From IMG/VR virus record IMGVR_UViG_3300040802_000056, positions 1 through 39,192 of that record: 39,192 nucleotides of DNA; one strand, given 5' to 3'. The position numbers and the translations under genes are program-made. Numbering within the stretch: position 1 is the stretch's first letter; each line of letters opens with the position of its first letter. The notes below the pieces were generated by a model. That model made no database searches and was not told where the DNA came from. It saw only the letters and a program-made list of their open reading frames with translations. Below, in pieces: positions 16,317 to 22,923 of the stretch. This DNA comes from a virus.

Positions 16317-16386
16317 TATCCTGCAAGCACTTTGTTAGGTACTCGTATTAAATTAAACCACTATACCAAAATATAAAATTTGTGAC

Positions 16387-16665
16387 ATGGATAACAGGCA
16401 AATAAAAGCGGTAGCCGTATTCTGGCTCAACGAGATGAGAGAAAAAGGCAGGAAGCGACTCAGCGCTATCCGCCGCGAACATGCGAACGGACAGAGCGAT
16501 GCCGAAGCATTGCAACAAGCCGGTCAAAAACAGGAGGCTATAGAGAAGCTCGCTGCGATCATCAACGACTGGGAGTATAGCCTGGAGGAACTGCATGACT
16601 CCATCCGGAAGATTACTGCCGATCGCCGACAGGGCAAATTGTTTCAGCCTAAAAACCCGATGTGA
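16387..16665 (+). CDS. hypothetical helical protein
   Basis: 92 residues, highly charged and helical (IKAVAVFWLNEMREKGRKRL, then EAIEKLAAIINDWEYSLEEL). First gene after the candidate origin, and one base upstream of the HNH gene start. No family recognised. Perhaps a small DNA- or replication-associated protein, from position only. Confidence 0.6.
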   Translation: MDNRQIKAVAVFWLNEMREKGRKRLSAIRREHANGQSDAEALQQAGQKQEAIEKLAAIINDWEYSLEELHDSIRKITADRRQGKLFQPKNPM

Positions 16666-16666
16666 C

Positions 16667-17341
16667 ATGAGAGGAGAACCCTGGACAGAAAAAGAAGAGC
16701 AAATACTGCGTGAAAGCTACGAAGCCGGAGGGCGGCGTTTTGCGCACCGCATGCTTACAGCAGCTGGTTACGACCGTACTTACATTGCCGTAGCCAATCG
16801 GGCTAAGAAATTGAAAATAAGAGCCCAGCAAAGCGGTAAGTTCCACTCCGGTCAGACGCCTTGGAACAAAGGCAAGAAGATGACTCAGGAGATGCGTGAC
16901 CGGGTCAGCCATAGTTGGTTCCAGAAAGGGCAGAAATCCCACACAGCTAAGTACGATGGCTGCATAACCGTCCGAACGGATACCAGCACAAAACGAAAGT
17001 ATAAATGGATCCGCATTGCAAAGAGCAAATGGAAGCCTCTGCACCGGCATTTGTGGGAAGAGGCGAACGGAGCAATTCCAAGAGGTATGATGGTTGTCTT
17101 CAAAGATGGTGACAGCCTGAACTGCACGCTGGACAACCTGGAGATGATATCCAGAAAGGAGCACCGCAACCGAATCATAGGAGATAAAACGCCTGCCGAG
17201 CGGTTGACAGATGGCTACGTCCGGCACGTCCTCCGGAACTATTACGACATGCGGGATGAAGATATCACCGCGGAAATCATAGAAGTCTGGAGGGCTAAAA
17301 TTCAAATGGAACGCGAAATTAAAAAACTAGAAAACGAGTGA
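16667..17341 (+). CDS. HNH endonuclease with NUMOD-like module
   Basis: 224 residues from ATG 16667. An N-terminal DNA-binding part (PWTEKEEQILRESYEAGGRR, a Myb/SANT-like helix pattern) is followed by PWNKGKKMTQEMRDRVSHS (about 65-83), which matches the NUMOD3-type modules of homing endonucleases. The HNH core has His126/His128 (LHRHLWEEANG), Asn152/Asn157 (NCTLDNLEM) and His166 (KEHRNRI). HNH enzymes nick or cut DNA using one metal ion. It could be a free-standing homing nuclease or a phage recombination/packaging nuclease; no intron is seen nearby. The start codon is 1 nt after the previous stop. Confidence 0.88.
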   Translation: MRGEPWTEKEEQILRESYEAGGRRFAHRMLTAAGYDRTYIAVANRAKKLKIRAQQSGKFHSGQTPWNKGKKMTQEMRDRVSHSWFQKGQKSHTAKYDGCITVRTDTSTKRKYKWIRIAKSKWKPLHRHLWEEANGAIPRGMMVVFKDGDSLNCTLDNLEMISRKEHRNRIIGDKTPAERLTDGYVRHVLRNYYDMRDEDITAEIIEVWRAKIQMEREIKKLENE

Positions 17342-17343
17342 TT

Positions 17344-17763
17344 ATGAACACGATCAATATCTCAAAGCTGGAAAACCTGATAGGCAAAACGGTAAGCTAC
17401 CGTGACTATGAATACGAAGTGCTTCAGGTTGACAAACAAGGCGACAGCGTAGTGGTGAAGACCGATAACAAACCTATCATCTTTCACAATCAAGCCCAGG
17501 TCAATTTCTTTGTCGAAGACGTAGTAGAAGTTACACACGCCGTCCAAGTCAGGCAGGAGCCTACTGCTGCAGTAGCGCAAGTCATTGGCAATGAAGTGCT
17601 GGACGAGGTCAAGAATCAATTGCTTGAGAATATCCGCAGGTTAAAGACGGACAAAGAATATATCCCCCAGGCAAAAGCCATGGCCCAGCAAGTCAATGCG
17701 CTGGTACAATTGACTCACTTGGAGATATCCGCGAGGAAGGCGCTCCACAAAGGAGATATCTAA
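17344..17763 (+). CDS. hypothetical protein
   Basis: 139 residues from ATG 17344 (an in-frame GTG at 17338 is possible). N-terminal half looks beta-rich (IGKTVSYRDYEYEVLQVDKQ, then SVVVKTDNKPIIFHNQ), like a small OB/SH3-type fold; the second half is helical (DEVKNQLLENIRRLKTDKEY). Its stop overlaps the next start (TAATG). No family recognised. Confidence 0.65.
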   Translation: MNTINISKLENLIGKTVSYRDYEYEVLQVDKQGDSVVVKTDNKPIIFHNQAQVNFFVEDVVEVTHAVQVRQEPTAAVAQVIGNEVLDEVKNQLLENIRRLKTDKEYIPQAKAMAQQVNALVQLTHLEISARKALHKGDI

Positions 17764-17870
17764 TGAAGCGGATTGTATTAGAGCTCATCAGCCTTTGCAT
17801 CGCAATTAGCCTTATCCCGCCCGCCATACTGGCTGCATTTTACTACTGGCTAGAAAACAAATTGAGATGA
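17763..17870 (+). CDS. small membrane protein before lysin
   Basis: 35 residues: MKRIVLELISLCIAISLIPP then AILAAFYYWLENKLR. One hydrophobic helix with positive residues at both ends. It overlaps both neighbours (TAATG upstream, ATGA with the lysin downstream), which supports translation. Its place directly before a lysin suggests a lysis role such as a holin-like or antiholin-like protein, in addition to the holin at 2357. That is inference from position. Confidence 0.6.
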   Translation: MKRIVLELISLCIAISLIPPAILAAFYYWLENKLR

Positions 17871-18577
17871 ACACAGTAACAATATCCTTTCTGGAGTGGC
17901 TATACAGCCTAATCGGCTACCAGGAGCCAAAGGCCGTCATCAAGCCACAGCCGCCAAAGGTACTGGAAGAAGACCTTATCTACGATGGCGGAACATTACC
18001 TGAGGTAGTCGTCACTGCCAAGCGGCTCTACATCATAGAATGGAGCGCCGCAGCAAGGAGAGCGTTAAGCCGTGACATCGAGACCGTGCAGCTTATGGCA
18101 TTGATGACCGCCTGGCATGAGCACGGTACTGGAGATGACCGGCACCTGGCCTACATCTTTGCTTCCATCTGGCATGAGTGCCACTTTGAGCCTAAGAATG
18201 AAAGACGGGCGAATCCGCTCCGGCAACCTTCGCTATATCGGCAGCAGGCCGAGTATTGGGACACCGGCTATTTTGGTCGTGGGCCCATTCAGCTGACCTG
18301 GGAAGACAACTATGCCCGGTTTGGCAAGTACCTGGGCCTGCCGCTAGTGGAGCACCCAGCGCTAGTCAACAAACCGGAAATCGGATATAAGATCGCTGTC
18401 ATTGGCATGGTACGTGGCTGGTTTACCGGGGCCCCGCTGCGCTGGTACATCAATGACGCCCGGGAGGACTACGTGAAAGCCCGCCGAACGGTCAATGGAG
18501 ACGAGCATATCAATGGCAAGAAAATCGCCCGCGATGCCGAGCGGATCCTCGAAGCTTTTCGGAGCATGAAATATTAA
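17867..18577 (+). CDS. GH19-type endolysin (chitinase/lysozyme-like)
   Basis: 236 residues. The GH19 lysozyme/chitinase signature is visible: YFGRGPIQLTWEDNYARFGKYLGL (about 135-158), and IWHECHFEP (about 101-109) with candidate catalytic Glu104. GH19 phage lysins cleave the glycan strand of peptidoglycan. The first 50 residues are extra, with a weakly hydrophobic start and a TLPEVVVTAKR linker common in Bacteroidota; there is no clear signal peptide, so release probably depends on a holin. Start overlaps the small membrane gene by ATGA. Confidence 0.88.
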   Translation: MNTVTISFLEWLYSLIGYQEPKAVIKPQPPKVLEEDLIYDGGTLPEVVVTAKRLYIIEWSAAARRALSRDIETVQLMALMTAWHEHGTGDDRHLAYIFASIWHECHFEPKNERRANPLRQPSLYRQQAEYWDTGYFGRGPIQLTWEDNYARFGKYLGLPLVEHPALVNKPEIGYKIAVIGMVRGWFTGAPLRWYINDAREDYVKARRTVNGDEHINGKKIARDAERILEAFRSMKY

Positions 18578-18580
18578 GCC

Positions 18581-18715
18581 ATGCTGGAAGTAGACCACAG
18601 CAACATCAAAGCCATCATTGAAAGCATCGTCAGTCATGCCTTAGTCAGGCACGGATTGAGCATTGATGAGTTGCGATATGGAAACTACCTTATTTTTCAG
18701 AGATTTAAATCATGA
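18581..18715 (+). CDS. small protein running into cassette junction, possibly truncated
   Basis: 44 residues. The first 30 codons (MLEVDHSNIKAIIESIVSHA, then LVRHGLSIDE) match the base composition of the lysin operon; the last 14 codons lie in the A+T-rich stretch that starts around 18670. It starts 3 nt after the lysin stop and overlaps the first cassette gene in another frame. It may be the 5' part of an original phage gene cut by insertion of the cassette array. Confidence 0.4.
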   Translation: MLEVDHSNIKAIIESIVSHALVRHGLSIDELRYGNYLIFQRFKS

Positions 18716-18944
18716 AGAAAATCTAGAAAATGGATTGACTTTTCATGCTGCTGGTATAATTGATTATATCTCTCCAAACAAAGGCAATGGGAGTGGAAAA
18801 GATTATTCTGTAATCTATATTCACCCATTTGATTTTTTTGTGGTTCGAGCATGGAGAAGTGAAAATGAGATTGAGATTTTCGAAGTTGATGATTATACAT
18901 ATCAATCTGCAAAAGAATCTCTTGATGATTTAGAATCGGAATAG
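18678..18944 (+). CDS. cassette gene 1, hypothetical
   Basis: 88 residues from ATG 18678 (METTLFFRDLNHEENLENGL). Acidic, with a beta-rich middle (SVIYIHPFDFFVVRAWRS, EIEIFEVDDYTYQS) and an acidic end. Clearly A+T-richer than the flanking phage genes. An in-frame ATG four codons upstream exists. The stop is 10 nt before the TCACACACC end of the first palindrome. No family recognised; a foreign, recently acquired gene by composition. Confidence 0.65.
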   Translation: METTLFFRDLNHEENLENGLTFHAAGIIDYISPNKGNGSGKDYSVIYIHPFDFFVVRAWRSENEIEIFEVDDYTYQSAKESLDDLESE

Positions 18945-18954
18945 GCGCACGCTG

Positions 18955-19087
18955 TCACACACCGGCTTAGCTATGCGCTGCCGCCAGATCAATCGCCTCT
19001 AATTAGTAGCAATATTATTAAGGGCCTGATAATATGATTATGCGCATGTTTTTGACTGGCGGTAGGCGTATAGCGAATGGTGTGTGA
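18955..19087 (+). repeat. imperfect palindrome 1 of the cassette array
   Basis: Outer arms TCACACACC (18955-18963) and GGTGTGTGA (19079-19087) pair perfectly. After a short unpaired spacer, inner arms GCTATGCGCTGCCGCCAG (18970-18987) and CTGGCGGTAGGCGTATAGC (19056-19074) pair with a few mismatches and one extra base. A 68-nt loop separates them. The two-box stem with unpaired spacer and an extrahelical base resembles the architecture of integron attC sites. Confidence 0.7.
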
Positions 19088-19230
19088 TGTGAACCCTAAA
19101 ATAGTGAGCTGCGACGATAGGAGCGCGGCTGACTATATACCCCCGAGCCTGTGGAGGCCGGGGGGAGAATGAACCTTATTTTTTCATGGTATAACCCTAC
19201 TCGGGAAGGCCGCTTTCAAATAAACCTAAA
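19088..19230 (+). promoter_or_regulatory. G+C-rich leader of cassette gene 2
   Basis: 143 nt without a gene between palindrome 1 and the next gene. It contains a strong hairpin at 19140-19165 (CCCCC with GGGGG, and GCC with GGC inside). No clear Bacteroidota promoter was found by eye. It is G+C-rich, unlike the genes on either side. Confidence 0.35.
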
Positions 19231-19656
19231 ATGAGTTATAAAAAAGTGTCAATTGAAAAAATCAAACCTTCTGAATCAGATTGGAAAAATGCAGTTGCAA
19301 AACTCTGGATGAAAGAGGAACAGGAATCAAAGGATGTCCCTCTTTGGTTTTCAGATAGCGTCGAGAAAGATGATATTATGTGTCAGTATCACCCAAGTTT
19401 TTTTGGGCGATTTGAAATTGATGATGTAGAGGGCATTGAGGACTTTGAAACTTCCGAATTGCGGCACGGTGACCCCTATTACCTCAATGACCAGGATGAT
19501 TTTTTTCATAGAAAAAACATCAGGTCAAACAATGCTTATCGTGCTGCTTTTTTCGAGGAACCAGCAAATCAAAACCTATGGGAGGATAGAGTCTATCTAG
19601 GGGCAGTTGAGTTGATGTTGAAAAAGATGCATGAAAAAATTGAATCGTATTCTTAG
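19231..19656 (+). CDS. cassette gene 2, hypothetical
   Basis: 141 residues starting MSYKKVSIEKIKPSESDWKN. Acidic (many Asp/Glu), rich in aromatic residues, with no transmembrane segment or signal peptide. No enzymatic motif is recognised; YHPSFFGRFEIDDVEGIEDF and GAVELMLKKMHEKI are the most structured parts. A+T-rich like the other cassette genes. The stop is 9 nt before the TCACACACC of palindrome 2. Confidence 0.7.
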   Translation: MSYKKVSIEKIKPSESDWKNAVAKLWMKEEQESKDVPLWFSDSVEKDDIMCQYHPSFFGRFEIDDVEGIEDFETSELRHGDPYYLNDQDDFFHRKNIRSNNAYRAAFFEEPANQNLWEDRVYLGAVELMLKKMHEKIESYS

Positions 19657-19665
19657 CGGCCCATA

Positions 19666-19738
19666 TCACACACCGCACAGTGCTACCCGGCGTGCCGACC
19701 GCAGGGAGGTATGATCGGGTAGCTGTAGTTGGGTGCTG
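19666..19738 (+). repeat. imperfect palindrome 2 of the cassette array
   Basis: TCACACACC (19666-19674) begins it. Inner arms GCTACCCG (19682-19689) and CGGGTAGC (19716-19723) pair perfectly around a 26-nt loop. On the right, GTTGGGT (19728-19734), inside TGTAGTTGGGTGCTG, fits the attC R' consensus GTTRRRY, though the outer arms pair only partly. The next 101 nt (19739-19839) hold no gene. Confidence 0.65.
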
Positions 19739-19839
19739 TTTTAACCCTTTCATGTTCAAGCCCGGAGGATGCGGAGGGCGGGTGACTAAATTATCGGGCA
19801 ATAAAAACTTTTCATCTATATCACATAAAGCTTTATCAA

Positions 19840-20316
19840 ATGAAAATTCGAATTGTAAAAGTAGAATGGGAGCCAGGCAGAGATGATTTTTTAGGTCGCA
19901 AGTGCTATTTTTCTTTGAAAGATTACTGCAATCTATTAGTAAAAGAAAAAATACTTCATCGACACGGAGAAGAGTACGGTCAAATGATGCAGTATTTCTA
20001 CCGAGATTACTACAAAGGCTGGGCTAATAATAGAGTTGATAATCTTTCTAGGATAGATTACATTCAATTATCCTTTTCTGATATCAGAATCTATTGCTCT
20101 CACATTAACAAAATCGTTGGTGTATTGCCTGATAAAATACTAAGCCATCCTTTTGTAAAGGAGTTAAATCGAAAGATAGATCATATGGTAGCTCATCCTA
20201 TCTGGGATAATTGGGATCATGATCTTATAAGCACAGATAAAGTATTTTTCTCTAAATATTTTGAGTTGCAAATTTTGCGGTCACTTGAAAAAATATCATT
20301 GCACTATGAGAATTAA
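19840..20316 (+). CDS. cassette gene 3a, hypothetical
   Basis: 158 residues (MKIRIVKVEWEPGRDDFLGR). Basic and aromatic-rich, with a helical middle (SLKDYCNLLVKEKILHRHGE) and a possible final helix. No known domain recognised. A+T-rich. Its last 11 nt overlap the start of the next gene, so these two genes look like a unit carried together, perhaps the kind of pair seen in toxin-antitoxin or effector-immunity modules; no specific family supports this. Confidence 0.65.
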   Translation: MKIRIVKVEWEPGRDDFLGRKCYFSLKDYCNLLVKEKILHRHGEEYGQMMQYFYRDYYKGWANNRVDNLSRIDYIQLSFSDIRIYCSHINKIVGVLPDKILSHPFVKELNRKIDHMVAHPIWDNWDHDLISTDKVFFSKYFELQILRSLEKISLHYEN

Positions 20317-20536
20317 ATATCAAAAAATTGGTAATAATACTTTCCCTGTTATCTGGCGAAAGAAAGGAAATAAAGAAACTGATCCTTGTCCATTCTGTGG
20401 TAATCTACATGTGCATGGTTTAAAATCATCTGGGCATCTTCATACTCATTGTGGTTATGGTGTCAATCGGATTTTTAAAGTAGATGGATTTAAGTTTGAA
20501 CAGGATAGAGGATATATACTTTTGGAGTATGAATAG
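20306..20536 (+). CDS. cassette gene 3b, small zinc-ribbon-like protein
   Basis: 76 residues from ATG 20306. The core reads CPFCGNLHVHGLKSSGHLHT then HCGYG: a C-x2-C knuckle followed by two His pairs and a second Cys, likely a zinc site. The CPFCG...H-x-HG...GH...HC pattern resembles small phage and actinobacterial proteins of unknown function. Overlaps gene 3a by 11 nt in another frame. Function not known; DNA or RNA binding would fit the fold. Confidence 0.7.
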   Translation: MRIKYQKIGNNTFPVIWRKKGNKETDPCPFCGNLHVHGLKSSGHLHTHCGYGVNRIFKVDGFKFEQDRGYILLEYE

Positions 20537-20617
20537 CAGCCAACTAAGGGCTACACGCAGGTGCGTTTGTAATCGTATGATGACGGCTAAGCACTTGCGT
20601 GTAGCCTATGGTGTGTG
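20537..20617 (+). repeat. imperfect palindrome 3 of the cassette array
   Basis: GGCTACACGCAGGTGC (20549-20564) pairs with GCACTTGCGTGTAGCC (20591-20606) over 16 bp with one G-U, around a 26-nt loop. TATGGTGTGTG (20607-20617) follows, and CAGCCAACTA (20537-20546) faces it. The right half (GCGTGTAGC then ATGGTGTGTG) closely matches the right half of palindrome 1 (GCGTATAGC then ATGGTGTGTG). Confidence 0.7.
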
Positions 20618-20656
20618 CCCTTCGCAGGATTAAGAATTTGGGGAATCATAAGTAAG

Positions 20657-20691
20657 ACCGGTAGTGACCAGTGCGCTGCCGGTTTTTTCTT
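20657..20691 (+). terminator. rho-independent terminator after cassette array
   Basis: ACCGGTAG (20657-20664) pairs with CTGCCGGT (20676-20683) with one G-U pair and an 11-nt loop, followed by TTTTTT from 20683. It probably terminated the lysin operon before the cassettes arrived. Confidence 0.8.
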
Positions 20692-20741
20692 GTTCTACCC
20701 CCACATTAATCCAGCTGCCATCTTAGCTGAAAATAGATGGG

Positions 20742-21278
20742 ATGAAAGCATACAGGGTAAAGGCTGGCCGGCACGATTTCAATCCACGAGAGTGGCCGTT
20801 TATCTGGCGCGTCAAGAAGATCAAGAAGCTACAGTGGCGTGTGATGTTTGCGGAGAACTGCCGCTACAGCCTGCCGGATGGCGATCAGTGGGACTGGAAC
20901 AAAGGCGGCGGAATATCCTTCAAGCTTTTCCCAAACAACCACGACAACATCATGTGGGCATGGCGGTACAATCCTCAGAAAGACCTGATCGAATTGACCG
21001 CTTACAGCAACAATACCGCTACGGGCCGGTACATAGGAACGGGGAAAGGTGATGTGTTGATAGAACTGCCCTTTGGAGAAGAGGCGGTCATCAATATTGC
21101 GCCTACCATCAACAACCAGTGGATTGTCCACTTTGAGCGGCCTGATGTCTACCAAGTCCATACTTACCACCCGGCACGAAAGTCGTTCTGCATGGCAAAG
21201 CGGCTGGGCCTCTGGTTCGGCGGCAACAGAAAGGCACCAAAGAGAATGACTATTTTCGTTGAATTCAATCACCAATGA
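20742..21278 (+). CDS. hypothetical phage protein
   Basis: 178 residues, basic, rich in Trp and aromatic residues, and probably beta-rich. No signal peptide or membrane segment. Base composition matches the phage backbone. It overlaps the next gene by ATGA, so it leads the distal tail gene run (20742-28548). Function is not recognised; a tail or virion component is inferred from position. Confidence 0.65.
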   Translation: MKAYRVKAGRHDFNPREWPFIWRVKKIKKLQWRVMFAENCRYSLPDGDQWDWNKGGGISFKLFPNNHDNIMWAWRYNPQKDLIELTAYSNNTATGRYIGTGKGDVLIELPFGEEAVINIAPTINNQWIVHFERPDVYQVHTYHPARKSFCMAKRLGLWFGGNRKAPKRMTIFVEFNHQ

Positions 21279-22141
21279 TTAACGCTAAGCTTCACATATC
21301 ATACCCAAGCTGGTGGCATGCCATACGGTTTCGATTCCGAAAGCGGTATGAGATTAGTATCCCCTCCAGCTGGACAGAGGTGCCACCTGCCAAAGTGCTG
21401 CCGGTGATGAAGGCGATGCTGGAAGGGCATCCACCGCGTAAGCTTTGCCTGCAGATATTGAGGGAACTCCTTCCTCTGCCTGCTTCTGTTTTCTACCGCA
21501 TCAAAAGCATCGACTTTTTGGAACGGCTAATCCCGCACATCGAGTGGATATCCAATACGTCGATGACCGCCACACCATTGAAAGCCATCTCCTTCAATGG
21601 CGTAGCCTATGCCATGCCTGCTGAAGACTTTCAAAATCTACGCCTGCAGGAGTACAAGGAGGCTGATAAGTATTACCAGCAAATCTTGAAAGGGGACAAC
21701 GAAGCCCTGCCACGATTCATAGCAGTACTGCTGCGCGAGATGGAGGATGACGCCGCACAGCGATTAAAAAATAATGACCTCCGCCAGCCCTTTTACCTGG
21801 CTGACCTAGAGGCTAGGGCACAAACTTTCAAACGCTTACCGGAAGAGGTAGGATTCTATGTGATTCAATACTTCACCGCCTGCAAAGTCTCGCTGTATGA
21901 ACACTACCCGGCAGCCTTTGAAGGCGGCAAAAACACGGAGCAATCAGAGGCTTCCTGGAATGATGCACTGACGGACGTGGCAGAGAATGGCACCTTCGGC
22001 AGCTTCCAGGAAGTGTTGCAGCTGCGCGTCCATATCTTCTATGAATGGATTGCCAAGAATAAGCGCCGCATCAAAGAGCAGGAGTTGAGGGAACTGCAAG
22101 ACGCGATCAAAAACAATCACAATAAAATTGCTTCCGCATGA
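21275..22141 (+). CDS. hypothetical protein of the tail module
   Basis: 288 residues, helical. Amphipathic segments include LPLPASVFYRIKSIDFLERL and PFYLADLEARAQTFKRLPEE. The GTFGSFQEVLQLRVHIFYEW segment near the C-terminus recurs, to my memory, in proteins of Bacteroidota prophages. ATGA overlaps on both sides place it in one translationally coupled run. No enzymatic motif. A tail assembly role is possible but unproven. Confidence 0.65.
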   Translation: MINAKLHISYPSWWHAIRFRFRKRYEISIPSSWTEVPPAKVLPVMKAMLEGHPPRKLCLQILRELLPLPASVFYRIKSIDFLERLIPHIEWISNTSMTATPLKAISFNGVAYAMPAEDFQNLRLQEYKEADKYYQQILKGDNEALPRFIAVLLREMEDDAAQRLKNNDLRQPFYLADLEARAQTFKRLPEEVGFYVIQYFTACKVSLYEHYPAAFEGGKNTEQSEASWNDALTDVAENGTFGSFQEVLQLRVHIFYEWIAKNKRRIKEQELRELQDAIKNNHNKIASA

Positions 22142-22923
22142 TCATCCACGGCACTGCTGATATAGAGGCTTACTTCGAGCGGATGGCTGACAACCATCCG
22201 GACATCATGGATTTTGTAGTTGGTGATTCGGAGCACATCCTGAGCCGGGACAGGAGCAGCCTGGAGTACCCTTGCTTATGGCTGGAGAGTCCGAATGTGA
22301 ATTGGGACTTTGGTACCAAGCGTAGCATGGACTATGAATTCTCCATCTCTATTCTCGAGAACGTACCCGATGATGCCTGGCGGCGCGAACAATACCTGAA
22401 GCATAAGCTGCTTCTTATCACCGGCCACATCCTGCACCAGATCAACCAAGATGCCGAGGCGGGTATCATTTTGCTGACCGGCAAAAGGACCAAGAGCATG
22501 TTCCTGCCTCGCATGGGCAATGACAACAGCATACTTTGGCGCACTGACCTGGTCTTCTCTACACCGCTCAGCTGGTGCGCACCTACCTGCAAGCTACCTG
22601 ATGCTTGCCAGTCAGGCACACTGGCTATGTTTAAATGGGAAAATAGCATTACCGGTGGCTTCACCGGGCTAAGTGTGACCAACCTTTCCAAACCAACTGA
22701 TGAGATGTGGGACTATGAATGGGAATGGCAAATTGATGATGGAGCCCCGCAGTCCAGTACATCGGAAACGCCGGCCATTTCCGGAGCGGGGGACTGGATA
22801 TACATCAGCCTGAAGATTACCGGTGAGGATGAATCTTGTGTGCGCTATGCGTCTGCCTACTTCAACCATCTCAAGAACTGTGGCGTAAGCGTCCCCTATT
22901 TGATCAACAAAAAAGATTGCTAA
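22138..22923 (+). CDS. tail-module protein with possible Ig/PKD-like C-terminus
   Basis: 261 residues. The N-terminal about 150 residues have the mixed pattern of small tail proteins (YPCLWLESPNVNWDFGTKRS, then MDYEFSISILENVPDD). The C-terminal part (MWDYEWEWQIDDGAPQSSTS, then DWIYISLKITGEDE) looks like a PKD/Ig-like beta-sandwich. A tail-terminator-like N-domain is possible. Overlaps both neighbours. Confidence 0.6.
   Translation: MIIHGTADIEAYFERMADNHPDIMDFVVGDSEHILSRDRSSLEYPCLWLESPNVNWDFGTKRSMDYEFSISILENVPDDAWRREQYLKHKLLLITGHILHQINQDAEAGIILLTGKRTKSMFLPRMGNDNSILWRTDLVFSTPLSWCAPTCKLPDACQSGTLAMFKWENSITGGFTGLSVTNLSKPTDEMWDYEWEWQIDDGAPQSSTSETPAISGAGDWIYISLKITGEDESCVRYASAYFNHLKNCGVSVPYLINKKDC

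Noticed and set aside
15972-16376. A 134-residue open frame across the candidate origin
   Set aside because: It is read through the GGTCAAC iterons (giving LTRLTRLTR-like runs) and the A+T palindrome; the repeats explain the sequence better than a protein.
18955-20617. True integron
   Set aside because: No IntI-type integrase or attI is seen, and only one GTTRRRY match (19728) fits the attC consensus; the resemblance is kept as a hypothesis only.
22836-22922. Longer start for the 515-residue tail protein
   Set aside because: It would overlap the previous gene by almost 90 nt; TAATG coupling at 22923 is simpler.
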